A DNA stretch of 64,000 bases from an uncultured Collinsella sp. (GTDB lineage Bacteria; Actinomycetota; Coriobacteriia; Coriobacteriales; Coriobacteriaceae). The notes beneath the pieces are model-generated. The model searched no databases. It was given only the letters and a program-made list of their open reading frames with translations, and had not been told where the DNA came from. This document shows positions 1 to 7,442 of the stretch, piece after piece. Where the stretch lies: positions 1-64,000 of the forward strand of contig URPJ01000008.1 in NCBI GenBank assembly GCA_900549745.1, read 5' to 3'. How positions within the stretch are numbered: the stretch's first letter is position 1; each line of letters opens with the position of its first letter. Made by a program: the position numbers and the translations under genes.

Positions 1-164
1 TCCGGCGCACCAGGACGCTCTGGGCGGGGACGGCCAACTCGCTCGACCGCGTCTACATCGAGGCGCCCTACGACGGCGACGCCATCGTCTCGGTGACCGA
101 CAACGATGCCCTCGTGGCGGAGCTGGGGCACAGGTGCGGCCTCGGGCCATACTCCCATTTTTGA
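1..164 (+). CDS. C-terminal fragment of an unidentified protein
   Basis: A forward reading frame is open from base 3 at the window edge to a TGA at 162-164, giving about 53 residues that end in ELGHRCGLGPYSHF. The codons favour G or C at third positions, as the real genes here do, which is why I treat it as coding. I do not recognise the family and the fragment shows no motif. It lies on the element side of the integrase and attachment site, so it is probably cargo of the integrated element. It could also be a chance open frame in GC-rich DNA. Confidence 0.45.
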   Translation, partial: RRTRTLWAGTANSLDRVYIEAPYDGDAIVSVTDNDALVAELGHRCGLGPYSHF

Positions 165-298
165 GAGAGGTGCCGTCGGGCCCCCCGAAAGCCGTCTGCA
201 TTTGCAGGCCTTTATTCGAAATCGGGCGGCGCGGCTGAAAATCCCCGGCCTGAACCGCGGGGCTTCATCTACATTCGCGCAGGCGTATTCACAATCAT

Positions 299-342
299 AA
301 AAAGATAGGCACGGGCATCCGCGTTCGCGGAAACCCGTGCCG
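299..342 (-). terminator. Probable rho-independent terminator downstream of the integrase gene
   Basis: GGCACGGG (309-316) pairs with CCCGTGCC (335-342), and a nested CCGCG/CGCGG stem (320-331) sits inside. Read on the minus strand the hairpin is followed by a T-rich run (299-306). It lies about 100 bases past the integrase stop. The rest of 165-440 shows no credible gene. Confidence 0.55.
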
Positions 343-440
343 CATTTGCGTCACCGAGATGACCGGGTAGAATATATCTGAACGCTATTCCACATTCCCG
401 TACTTGCGCTACGGATTTGGGAAAGCGCATGTCTCAGCCT

Positions 441-1931
441 CTACTCGACCACGGTCGCCTCGGTCGGGATGGCCCCCAGCACTGCCGCGTACTCGGTGGG
501 GTAGAGGCGGCTTATCGTCTGAACGTCGCGGATGAGGACGTTGCGGTCGTCAGGCTCGGAGATGCCGTAGCCGAACGCCTCGAGCGTCTCGATCGCCTCG
601 CGGATCTTCTGCTGGAACATGGAGCCGGGGTCCACCCTCAGGCCGAGGTAGCCTCGCCACAGGCTCGGCAACACGCGCAGCATGTTCTGGATCTTGGACA
701 TCGGCTCGATGTCGGCGTAGACGTTGAGCGTGACCATGGCGTCCTTGTGCCCGAAGATCGACTGCAGCGCCTTGATGTCGCCGCCGTGGCGGATCCACTG
801 CTTCGCGAAGGTGTGGCGCAGGCCGTGGAACGTGATCAGCTCGTCGTTGGTGCCCATGAGGCCGTTGGTCTCCGAGAACGTCTTGAACGCCCTGCGGATG
901 TAACTGGTGGTGGCGAAGGAGCCGTCCGGCCGCGACACGACGTAGCTGTCCGCGAGGTCGCGCAGGCCGAGGGCCGATGCCTCCCGGAGCCTCTGCGAAT
1001 CGATCTCGTGGATCTCTTTCAGGAAGGGGAGCAGGCCCACCGGGTCGACGGGGATCGTCCTCAAGTCGTGGTTCTTGGTGTCCTTGATGAAGGAGCCCCT
1101 GTCCTTGACGTAGGCCACCGAGTGCCTGACCGTGATGAGCCCCGACTCGAAGTCGACGTCACACCAGCGCAGGCCGCAGACCTCGCCGATGCGCATCCCG
1201 GTGTGCAGGGCGAGCACGACCGCCCGCCTGAAGGTCGAGTCCGGCATCATCGAGGTCACCGAGTTGAGCTTCGGCACGAGGTCGGAGCGCAGCGCGTTCC
1301 TGGGCCTGGCAATGACCCTGGGCGCGAGGGCGCCGTCGAACGGGTTCCTCCCGATCGTGTCGTTGCTGCGCTTCAGCAGGACGGCGTAGAGCCGCTTGCC
1401 GAGCTTGAATGACTTGTTGAGCGTGTCCGGCGCCGTGCCCAGGGCGATCCTGCGCCTCGACCACGCGTTGACGTCGTCGGTCGTCACCTCGTTCACGGGG
1501 ACCAGACCCAGCTCGTCTCGCTCGATGTGCAGGGCGCTGTAGTGGTAGTCGTCGCGGGTCGTCGGGGTGATCCTGTTCATCTCCAGGCAGAAGTCGATGA
1601 ACTTCTCGAGCGCCTCGGAAAGCGGCAGCGCGGCGTAGTCATCCCGCTGTTCGGCGGGAAGCCCGGCGCCGATAGCGGCCCTCGCCTCCTCGGCCTCGGC
1701 GAGTTCCAGCTCGACCTCCGACCTGAATTCCGCGAGGACGCGCATCGCCGCCGCCTTTCCCCGCGCGCTCTGCTTCAGGCAGGGCACGCGGGTGTTCCTG
1801 GTCCTCTGGACCTTCTTCCCGGTCATCTCGTCGGCCACCGTCACGACAGCCTGCCATTTGCCCTTGTTCTTCCTCACGCCGCCGGCTCCGCATACGCGTA
1901 AGGTTTTATTGCTGCATTTCTCGTTCTGCAT
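441..1931 (-). CDS. int: Tyrosine-type site-specific integrase
   Basis: A 496-residue phage/ICE-type integrase that would cut and rejoin the element at its attachment site. Residues about 100-215 form the core-binding (SAM-like) domain and about 220-415 the catalytic domain. The catalytic set is visible: Arg247 in HTGMRIGEVCGLRW, His369 and Arg372 in HGLRH, His395 in FGHKD, and the nucleophile Tyr405 in LNVYADI. About 85 residues follow the tyrosine, which is longer than usual. The N-terminal 60 residues are basic and may form the arm-binding domain. The gene reads away from the attachment site at 2182-2226, as expected for an integrase at the end of its own element. The ATG at 1931 is the furthest upstream start; no strong ribosome-binding site supports it. 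Confidence 0.93.
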   Translation of the reverse strand: MQNEKCSNKTLRVCGAGGVRKNKGKWQAVVTVADEMTGKKVQRTRNTRVPCLKQSARGKAAAMRVLAEFRSEVELELAEAEEARAAIGAGLPAEQRDDYAALPLSEALEKFIDFCLEMNRITPTTRDDYHYSALHIERDELGLVPVNEVTTDDVNAWSRRRIALGTAPDTLNKSFKLGKRLYAVLLKRSNDTIGRNPFDGALAPRVIARPRNALRSDLVPKLNSVTSMMPDSTFRRAVVLALHTGMRIGEVCGLRWCDVDFESGLITVRHSVAYVKDRGSFIKDTKNHDLRTIPVDPVGLLPFLKEIHEIDSQRLREASALGLRDLADSYVVSRPDGSFATTSYIRRAFKTFSETNGLMGTNDELITFHGLRHTFAKQWIRHGGDIKALQSIFGHKDAMVTLNVYADIEPMSKIQNMLRVLPSLWRGYLGLRVDPGSMFQQKIREAIETLEAFGYGISEPDDRNVLIRDVQTISRLYPTEYAAVLGAIPTEATVVE

Positions 1932-2114
1932 GTCTGCTCCTAAATCCGCAGTTGATTAGAAACAGGCGGGCCCACCTGCGGGAACCCGGAGAGGCGACGA
2001 TTCGGGGCTCCTACCCCCGTTGATTAAATCATCGGCTGCACCGCGCTCCTCGAAGCCGAAAATATGCTATCTGGACAGACCGCGCTGAGCTGGTAAAATT
2101 TGCAAATGCGGAAA

Positions 2115-2138
2115 TGCGCTACTTGCGCTATCTGCGCG
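2115..2138. repeat. Nine-base tandem repeat beside the attachment core
   Basis: TGCGCTACT, TGCGCTATC and TGCGCG follow each other at 2115, 2124 and 2133. The 11-mer TACTTGCGCTA within this array (2120-2130) recurs at 401-411, on the far side of the integrase gene. Short direct repeats beside the core are what arm-type integrase or excisionase sites look like; that role is inferred. The rest of 1932-2158 shows no credible gene. Confidence 0.45.
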
Positions 2139-2158
2139 TGTTTTAACAAAATAAGCAC

Positions 2159-2179
2159 AGGTCAGGGTCATTCTGACCT
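2159..2179. repeat. Inverted repeat AGGTCAG...CTGACCT next to the attachment core
   Basis: AGGTCAG (2159-2165) and CTGACCT (2173-2179) are perfect complements seven bases apart, ending two bases before the tRNA-derived core. The same heptamers form the ends of the terminator stem just after the core (2236-2260). It may be a recombination accessory site or chance. Confidence 0.4.
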
Positions 2180-2181
2180 CG

Positions 2182-2226
2182 CTGGGGGTCAAGGGGTCGC
2201 TGGTTCGAATCCAGTCGTCCCGACCA
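2182..2226 (+). other. Attachment site: 3' part of tRNA-Pro(GGG), from anticodon loop to CCA
   Basis: The 45 bases fold as the 3' part of a tRNA: anticodon loop CTGGGGG (2182-2188, anticodon GGG for proline), 3' anticodon strand TCAAG, five-base variable loop, T arm GCTGG-TTCGAAT-CCAGT, acceptor strand CGTCCCG, discriminator A and encoded CCA (2224-2226). No D arm, 5' acceptor strand (CGGGACG would be needed) or 5' anticodon strand (CTTGA would be needed) lies upstream, so it is not a functional tRNA gene. With the integrase 250 bases away this is the duplicated attachment core left by integration. The intact tRNA-Pro should lie at the other end of the element, left of the window. Confidence 0.85.
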
Positions 2227-2235
2227 GAAGTTTGC

Positions 2236-2266
2236 AGGTCAGGCACCTAGTGCCTGACCTTTTTTG
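2236..2266 (+). terminator. Rho-independent terminator of the (disrupted) tRNA-Pro unit
   Basis: AGGTCAGGCA (2236-2245) and TGCCTGACCT (2251-2260) form a perfect ten-pair stem with a five-base loop, followed by seven T from 2260. It lies ten bases after the tRNA CCA end, so it is probably the original terminator of the tRNA gene. Confidence 0.85.
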
Positions 2267-2334
2267 TTTTAATCACCATGATTATTTTGCTTAAAGCAAC
2301 AACGTTCCCGCTCGATGTAATCACCGAATCAAAA

Positions 2335-2393
2335 CGTGTACATCAGCCACCAAAATCGACATTTTTCGACATGTTTGGAGGCTGATGTACACG
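2335..2393. repeat. Long inverted repeat with 14-bp perfect arms
   Basis: CGTGTACATCAGCC (2335-2348) is exactly complementary to GGCTGATGTACACG (2380-2393). After one A/A mismatch, CCAAA (2350-2354) pairs with TTTGG (2374-2378). The remaining loop holds two direct copies of TCGACAT (2356-2362 and 2366-2372). It lies between the tRNA terminator and the first chromosomal gene. No U run follows, so it is not an obvious terminator. Function unknown. Confidence 0.8.
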
Positions 2394-2477
2394 AATGCGA
2401 AATCCCCGCCGCCTAAAAGCGCCCTCCACATGTCTGGACTCTCTATGCTTACGCTGGATAGACATCGCCGGAACGGG

Positions 2478-2483
2478 TATAGT
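2478..2483 (+). promoter_or_regulatory. Possible -10 box for the downstream phosphatidyltransferase gene
   Basis: TATAGT lies about 37 bases before the GTG start at 2520. The -35 position (2455-2460, TGGATA) is poor. The box supports the downstream GTG start, because upstream in-frame ATGs would lie before the promoter. Confidence 0.35.
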
Positions 2484-2519
2484 ATCGAAAGTTTTGTCGT
2501 TAACCAGCGGGGGAGTCCT

Positions 2520-3224
2520 GTGGGCATCAAAAAGAAGATCAAAAAGGAGCTTATCGGCACTTCCGATTACCCGTCGAATAAGATCTTTACGATCTCCAAT
2601 TTCATCACCTTTACGCGCCTGATCCTCACCCTGGTATTTCTGTACCTGTTTGTGACGGATAACAATCGCGTCATCGCCATCGCAATCTACGCCGTTGCCG
2701 CCTCCACCGACTGGATGGACGGTCAGATCGCCCGCATGACTAAGACGGTCTCGTGGCTCGGCAAGGTCATGGATCCCATTTGCGACCGTGCACTGCTGTT
2801 TACCGGCGTCTTGGGGCTGGTAGTCCGCGGCGAGCTTCCCATCTGGGTCTGCGTGCTCATTATTGGCCGCGACATCTATCTGGGCATCGGCACACTTATC
2901 GTTCGCCATTACCACCCTCGTCCCATTGACGTCGTCTTCCCCGGAAAGATTGCGACAGCGCTGCTCATGACCGGCTTCTCGCTCATGCTGCTCGGGTTCC
3001 CCGTTATTGACGGCCTGCATCTTTTACCTTCAACCCTCACGGCCTTCCCGGGCCTCAACGGAAGCTCGGTGCCCCTCGGCATCTTCTTTGTGTACGGCGG
3101 CGTGATCTTCTCCATGCTCACGGCTGTCATCTACTCCATTAAGGGCGGAGCGGCCATTAAACAGGCTCTCGCGCATCCCGAGGACGAGGACATCGACTTT
3201 CTGAACCCTGAAATCGAAGACTGA
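2520..3224 (+). CDS. CDP-alcohol phosphatidyltransferase (PgsA-like)
   Basis: About 234 residues, an integral membrane phospholipid synthase that transfers a phosphatidyl group from CDP-diacylglycerol to an alcohol acceptor. The family signature D-x2-DG-x2-AR-x8-G-x3-D-x3-D is complete (DWMDGQIAR then GKVMDPICD), with several hydrophobic segments around it. The start is taken as GTG at 2520 because GGAG (2512-2515) and a possible -10 box lie just upstream. The open frame reaches back to an ATG at 2385, but that would run through the palindrome. A second, more canonical PgsA is encoded at 23424-24062, so this copy may use another acceptor; the substrate cannot be read from sequence. The FHA and MerR genes follow, an association also seen in actinobacteria. 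Confidence 0.9.
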   Translation: MGIKKKIKKELIGTSDYPSNKIFTISNFITFTRLILTLVFLYLFVTDNNRVIAIAIYAVAASTDWMDGQIARMTKTVSWLGKVMDPICDRALLFTGVLGLVVRGELPIWVCVLIIGRDIYLGIGTLIVRHYHPRPIDVVFPGKIATALLMTGFSLMLLGFPVIDGLHLLPSTLTAFPGLNGSSVPLGIFFVYGGVIFSMLTAVIYSIKGGAAIKQALAHPEDEDIDFLNPEIED

Positions 3225-3290
3225 TTCGTTGGGGTATGATTACGTACGGTTCATTATTTGCGGCACGTCCGCGATAAGTTAGGGGTTGTC

Positions 3291-3725
3291 ATGGACAACA
3301 TGGTTAACAATATGCCTCAGAATGATAAGACTGCTGACGCTACCTGCGTATTCCGCGTGCCTTCAAGCGACGTCACCGTTCCCGACCTCATGGCCAACGT
3401 GCGCATCACCGCCCCCGTTCTGTCCATCGTCAAGGGTCCGCAGACGGGTGCCGCTTTTGAGCTCGAGGACGACGTGACCACCATCGGCCGCGATCCCGCG
3501 AACGGCATCTTCCTCAACGACATGACTGTTTCGCGCAGCCACGCGCGCATTATTCGCGAGGGCCTCGGCGCTCGCATCGAGGACTTGGGATCGCTCAATG
3601 GCACCTGGGTCGACGGTGCCATCGTCAATGCAGCCCCGCTGCACGACGGTTCTTCCGTTCAGATCGGTACGTTTACGCTCATCTACCACGAGAGCACGCC
3701 GGAGCGCATCGAAACCGGTGAGTAG
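3291..3725 (+). CDS. FHA-domain signalling protein, GarA/OdhI-like
   Basis: A 144-residue cytoplasmic phosphothreonine-binding protein. The FHA fold lies at about 43-132 with the expected residues: Gly66-Arg67, Ser81-Arg82-Ser83-His84, and Asn103-Gly104 in LGSLNGTWVDG. Ahead of it the segment ATCVFRVP (Thr18) resembles the phosphorylated TSVFR motif of GarA and OdhI, which is modified by a Ser/Thr kinase and then bound by its own FHA domain to switch control of 2-oxoglutarate metabolism. The start is the ATG at 3291 preceded by AGGGG. The stop is four bases before the MerR gene; garA followed by a merR gene is a conserved actinobacterial order. The metabolic targets here are unknown. Confidence 0.88.
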   Translation: MDNMVNNMPQNDKTADATCVFRVPSSDVTVPDLMANVRITAPVLSIVKGPQTGAAFELEDDVTTIGRDPANGIFLNDMTVSRSHARIIREGLGARIEDLGSLNGTWVDGAIVNAAPLHDGSSVQIGTFTLIYHESTPERIETGE

Positions 3726-3728
3726 GGC

Positions 3729-4607
3729 ATGGCCGAACGCAACTATCTGAGTATCGGCCAAGTCGTCAACCTACTTCGAGGCGCATACCCCGATCTTTCG
3801 AACTCAAAAATAAGATTTCTAGAGGATGAGGGGCTCATTACCCCTCATCGTACGCCTAAGGGATACCGTCAGTACTCCAAGGAGGACGTTGATCGCCTGG
3901 AGGTCATTCTGCACTTGCAGAAGACTCGCTACATGCCGCTCAACGTGATTAAGCAGCGCTTGGAAAACGCCACGGACCTGTCAACGCTCGCCTACGAGGT
4001 GGGCTTGCTGTCCGATGTTCCACTCAAGACGGAGCCCAAGGAGACTAAGCAAAAGCTGCATCCCATCGAGACCATTCCCGATATGCTGGGCGTCGAGATT
4101 TCGTTTATCCGCTCGCTCGCCGAGAACGACCTCATTCGCATCATCAAGAGTCCGCAGAATCGTGAGCTCGTCGATGGTCGCGATTTTCCGATCATCCGTT
4201 ACTGCTCCGAGCTGTCACGCTTCCATATCGAGCCGCGCAACCTGCGTCAGTACGTGTCTTCCGCCAACCGCGAGTCCTCGATGTTTGAGCAGGTGCTCGT
4301 GAGCATGCTCGGCATGGACACCTCCGATGACGAGCGCGACGCCAAGCTCGAGCGTGCGTTTAAGAAGCTTCACGACCTGACGGAGGGCGTGCACACCGCG
4401 CTGCTCAAGAACCGCGTTTTTGAGTCGCTCAACGCCGTGGTCGAAGACGCCGACATCGATGCACTCGATGAGGAAATCACTCGCTCCGAGTCCACCAAGG
4501 CCAAAAACGAAGAGACAGTCGCGCCGGCTTCACACGAGGATTCTCTCGTAAAGCCGCTCAAGGTCGTCGCCCCTTCGCAATCCGGCACCGTCACCGCGGG
4601 CAAGTAA
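3729..4607 (+). CDS. MerR-family transcriptional regulator
   Basis: 292 residues. The N-terminal 70 carry the winged-helix MerR DNA-binding domain (YLSIGQVVNLLR, then IRFLEDEGLITPHRTPKGYR). A longer C-terminal region replaces the short dimerisation helix of classical MerR proteins, and includes a second HTH-like stretch (MLGVEISFIRSLAENDLIRI). No metal-binding cysteine cluster is present, so it is not a typical metal sensor. The size and the position three bases after an FHA gene match the Rv1828-type actinobacterial regulator that follows garA. The last 50 residues are low-complexity and acidic, then basic. The effector is unknown. Confidence 0.9.
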   Translation: MAERNYLSIGQVVNLLRGAYPDLSNSKIRFLEDEGLITPHRTPKGYRQYSKEDVDRLEVILHLQKTRYMPLNVIKQRLENATDLSTLAYEVGLLSDVPLKTEPKETKQKLHPIETIPDMLGVEISFIRSLAENDLIRIIKSPQNRELVDGRDFPIIRYCSELSRFHIEPRNLRQYVSSANRESSMFEQVLVSMLGMDTSDDERDAKLERAFKKLHDLTEGVHTALLKNRVFESLNAVVEDADIDALDEEITRSESTKAKNEETVAPASHEDSLVKPLKVVAPSQSGTVTAGK

Positions 4608-4647
4608 CAGCTGCCGCTTATCCGGCAACCCATTGAAAGGTCATGCA

Positions 4648-5178
4648 ATGTACGACTTCGAATCTCAAATCGTCGACATCCCCGACTATCCCGAGCCCGG
4701 AGTCATCTTTAAAGACATCACGCCGCTCTTCGGCAATCCCGAGGCGCTCAAAGCCATGACCGATGCCCTCGCCGAGCACTTTGCCGGCATGGGAATCACC
4801 AAGGTCGTAGGTCCCGAGGCTCGCGGCTTTATGGTGGGCGTTCCCGTGGCCGTCGCTCTGGGCGCCGGCTTTGTTCCCGCACGTAAACCGGGCAAGCTGC
4901 CGCGCGAGACCGTAAGCCAGAGCTACGAGCTCGAGTACGGCACCGATTCAATTGAGATCCATGCCGACGCTATCAGCTCTAAAGATACCGTGTTGATTCT
5001 GGACGACTTGGTCGCGACGGGCGGAACCGTCGAGGCAACAGGTAAACTGGTGCGAGATATGGGCGCAAAGCTTGTGGGCTACGGGTGTATCCTTGAGCTT
5101 GCGTTTCTCAACCCGCGCGAGAAGCTCACGTCGACTGACGACGATGTTGAGCTCTTTAGCCTGGTGACGGTGGACTAG
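4648..5178 (+). CDS. apt: Adenine phosphoribosyltransferase
   Basis: 176 residues; converts adenine and PRPP to AMP in purine salvage, in the cytoplasm. The PRPP-binding loop VLILDDLVATGGT is at about 115-127. The N-terminal IPDYPEPGVIFKDITPL and the VVGPEARGF segment are diagnostic of Apt. The ATG at 4648 is chosen because GAAAGG ends seven bases before it; an in-frame TTG further upstream lies inside that site. It follows the MerR gene by 40 bases and precedes a secreted hydrolase gene. Length is normal for the family. Confidence 0.97.
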   Translation: MYDFESQIVDIPDYPEPGVIFKDITPLFGNPEALKAMTDALAEHFAGMGITKVVGPEARGFMVGVPVAVALGAGFVPARKPGKLPRETVSQSYELEYGTDSIEIHADAISSKDTVLILDDLVATGGTVEATGKLVRDMGAKLVGYGCILELAFLNPREKLTSTDDDVELFSLVTVD

Positions 5179-5210
5179 CCGTTACCCTTAGTTACTGGAA
5201 AGGAAGCTAC

Positions 5211-6338
5211 ATGCGCACAGCAAACACGCACAAAAACATGGCACGCTGCGCTGCTACGGCAACCCTCGCTTGTGTTTTAGGCTTGGGCCTCGCGGCTCCT
5301 GCCTACGCCGATACCGCATCCGACCTTGCCGCTGCTCGTACGAAGCTCGAGCAGATCGGTACCCAAACCCAGCAGATTTACGATGAGCTCGCCACGCAGA
5401 CGCAGGCGCTCGATCAGACTGCTGGCGAGATCACGCAAAAGCAGCAGGAGATTGCTGACGGTCAGGCCAAGCTCTCGACCTATGTCGCCGGCGAGTACAA
5501 GACCGGCGGTCTGAGCCTGCTTCAGGTTCTAACGGGCGTTGACGACCTGAGCGATATGCTCAACCGTCTGTTCTACTACGGCAAAGTCTCCGATAAGCAA
5601 GCTCAGACCATTCAAGAGGTCAAGGAGCTTAAGCAGCAGCTCACCGATAAGCAGTCCGAGCAGGAAAAGAACGTCGCAGCCACGCAAAAGAAGGTCGACG
5701 AGCTTAACGCCCAGCAGGCTGAAGCCCAGAACGTCGTAAACTCCCTGGATTCGCAGCTGCAAGCCGAGCTTGCCGCAGAGGCCGAGGCCAACGCCGCGCT
5801 GCAGGCCGGCATCAACGCCAGTACCGCCGAGAAGGCCACGGTGAGCAACGAGACTGCCGGTACGACCGAGAACACCAACAACGGTGGCCAGACCAGCAAT
5901 AATAACAACCAGGGCGGCAACACTCCGGCTCCTACGCCGGCACCTGCTCCGACGCCGCAGCCCCCTACGCCTGCCCCGGCTCCGACGCCTTCTGCTCCGA
6001 GCCAGTCAGTCGATGGCGGTTCTGTTGTCTCGCGTGCATACAGCAAGCTTGGTTGCGCTTATTCCTGGGGCGGAATTGGCCCGAACAGCTTCGACTGCTC
6101 TGGTTTTGTTAGTTATTGCCTCACTGGTCGCTATTGCCGCCTGGGCACCACGGGTACCTTTATGGGCTGGACGCGTGTGTCCGATCCGCAGCCCGGTGAC
6201 GTTGTGGTCAACTCGTACCACACCGGCATTTACATCGGTGGTGGTCAGATGATTCATGCTTCCGACTACAACACGGGTGTTATCATCAGCTCCGTTGCCG
6301 CCGGCATGAACAATAACTATATCTTCGTGCGTTACTAA
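5211..6338 (+). CDS. Secreted NlpC/P60 peptidoglycan endopeptidase
   Basis: 375 residues. A signal peptide covers 1-33 with an AYA/D cleavage site. Residues about 35-195 form a Gln/Glu/Lys-rich coiled coil typical of cell-separation hydrolases of the RipA/CwlO/PcsB type. A Thr/Asn-rich then Pro/Ala/Thr-rich linker (about 205-265) follows. The C-terminal NlpC/P60 domain (about 267-375) has the catalytic Cys296 in DCSGF, His337 in SYHTGIYIG and a third polar residue near His349. It should cut stem-peptide bonds during division; the coiled coil suggests activation by a partner at the membrane. AAGGAAG precedes the ATG. A terminator follows the stop. Confidence 0.95.
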   Translation: MRTANTHKNMARCAATATLACVLGLGLAAPAYADTASDLAAARTKLEQIGTQTQQIYDELATQTQALDQTAGEITQKQQEIADGQAKLSTYVAGEYKTGGLSLLQVLTGVDDLSDMLNRLFYYGKVSDKQAQTIQEVKELKQQLTDKQSEQEKNVAATQKKVDELNAQQAEAQNVVNSLDSQLQAELAAEAEANAALQAGINASTAEKATVSNETAGTTENTNNGGQTSNNNNQGGNTPAPTPAPAPTPQPPTPAPAPTPSAPSQSVDGGSVVSRAYSKLGCAYSWGGIGPNSFDCSGFVSYCLTGRYCRLGTTGTFMGWTRVSDPQPGDVVVNSYHTGIYIGGGQMIHASDYNTGVIISSVAAGMNNNYIFVRY

Positions 6339-6362
6339 GTCATCTTACACGGCGTGTGAATG

Positions 6363-6400
6363 TGGACCTCGTGGCTTTGAGTCATGGGGTCCATTCTTTT
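6363..6400 (+). terminator. Rho-independent terminator after the NlpC/P60 gene
   Basis: TGGACC (6363-6368) pairs with GGTCCA (6388-6393). The stem extends inward through a T-G wobble and CGTG/CATG, and TTCTTTT follows. Confidence 0.8.
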
Positions 6401-6412
6401 GCCTTTCGTGCA

Positions 6413-6473
6413 GGCCGCTATCTAGTTTTGAATACTAGATAGCGGCCCAATCGGTCAGCAAGAAGGCTATAAT
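6413..6473 (+). promoter_or_regulatory. degV promoter with a 14-bp-arm palindromic operator
   Basis: GGCCGCTATCTAGT (6413-6426) is perfectly complementary to ACTAGATAGCGGCC (6434-6447) across a seven-base loop. A TATAAT -10 box is at 6468-6473, so the right arm covers the expected -35 position, as a repressor site would. There is no U run, so it is not a terminator. Bases 6419-6445 match 23 of 27 positions upstream of the DUF1836 regulator gene (8092-8118). Confidence 0.7.
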
Positions 6474-6502
6474 TGTATGGGAGCAATTAGAAAGGACCCT
6501 CT

Positions 6503-7369
6503 ATGAGCTGGGCACTTATCTCAGATTCAAGCTGCAACCTCCGCGATTGGCAACCGACCGCACCCCATACCACCTTTGCATTTGCGCCCCTCAAAATTCG
6601 AGTGGGAGAGCGTGAATTCGTCGATGACCTTTCGCTCGATGTTCATGAGCTCAACTGCGCTGTTCAGGCGGAGACCAACGCTTCTTCAAGCGCTTGTCCC
6701 AGCGTAGGGGAGTGGGCCGAGCTCTTCAAATTGGCAGACAAGACCATCTGCATGCCAATCTCTGAGGGCGTGTCGGGCAGCTACAACGCGGCAGCCACGG
6801 CTCGCGATATGGTTCTTGCCGAGGAACCGGACCGACAGATTCATCTAGTCAATTCACGCGCAGCTGGCGGTAAAATGGACCTCATTTTCTTGCTGTTCGA
6901 CCGCTATCTTGCAAGCAATCCGAATGTCTCATTCGAGGATGCTTGCGCATACTTCGATAGCCTTGAACAGAACAGCAAAATCCTCTTCAGTTTGTGCAAT
7001 TACGAAAACCTCGCCAAAGCCGGACGTATCCCTAAGGCAGCCGGCGTCATTGCCAACAAGCTCAATATCCGCATTTTGGGCACGGCGAGTGAGGCAGGTA
7101 AAATCGAACTCGTCGGACACACTCGTGGCGAAAAGAAGATGCTCAACAAGATCATCGACACCATGGAAGCCGAGGGTTTTACGGGCGGCGAGGTCGTTAT
7201 CGATCACGTTGAGAACGAAGCTGGAGCCCAGGCGCTTGCTGACCGCATAGTCGAGCATTGGCCCGGTTCCAAGACCATCATCATGCCCTGCAACGGCCTG
7301 GATTCCTATTACGCCGAAATGCATGGGCTCATTATCGGCTACGGCATGGGCGTAGCTTCAGGCAAATAA
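6503..7369 (+). CDS. DegV-family fatty-acid-binding protein
   Basis: 288 residues. DegV/FakB proteins hold a free fatty acid and present it to a fatty acid kinase so that it can enter phospholipid synthesis. Family marks are visible: the N-terminal ALISDSSC strand, the SSACPSVGEW loop, the SGSYNAA motif and the NLAKAGRIPK stretch of the second domain. Length is normal. The start is the ATG at 6503, ten bases after AGAAAGGA. It has its own promoter with a palindromic operator, and it converges with the DUF1836 gene, sharing one terminator. No FakA kinase gene is in the window. Confidence 0.93.
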   Translation: MSWALISDSSCNLRDWQPTAPHTTFAFAPLKIRVGEREFVDDLSLDVHELNCAVQAETNASSSACPSVGEWAELFKLADKTICMPISEGVSGSYNAAATARDMVLAEEPDRQIHLVNSRAAGGKMDLIFLLFDRYLASNPNVSFEDACAYFDSLEQNSKILFSLCNYENLAKAGRIPKAAGVIANKLNIRILGTASEAGKIELVGHTRGEKKMLNKIIDTMEAEGFTGGEVVIDHVENEAGAQALADRIVEHWPGSKTIIMPCNGLDSYYAEMHGLIIGYGMGVASGK

Positions 7370-7385
7370 AGTCCAACCAAGCAAA

Positions 7386-7433
7386 AAAACGGGCGGGACA
7401 AAGCGACAGATGGCTCTTTGTCCCGCCCGTTTT
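7386..7433. terminator. Bidirectional terminator between degV and the DUF1836 gene
   Basis: Two 18-base arms (7386-7403 and 7416-7433) pair perfectly around ACGGGCGGGACAAAG. One side ends in a T run and the other starts with an A run, so it can stop transcription from both convergent genes. Confidence 0.93.
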
Positions 7434-7442
7434 ATACGTCGG

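Noticed and set aside
2100..2294. Forward open frame across the tRNA fragment, including GVAGSNPVVPTR
   Set aside because: That peptide is the usual false translation of a tRNA T arm and acceptor end; the frame also crosses the terminator.
5884..6000. Repetitive Pro/Thr/Ala and Asn codons as a possible CRISPR or satellite
   Set aside because: They encode the flexible linker of the NlpC/P60 protein; units are irregular and in frame.
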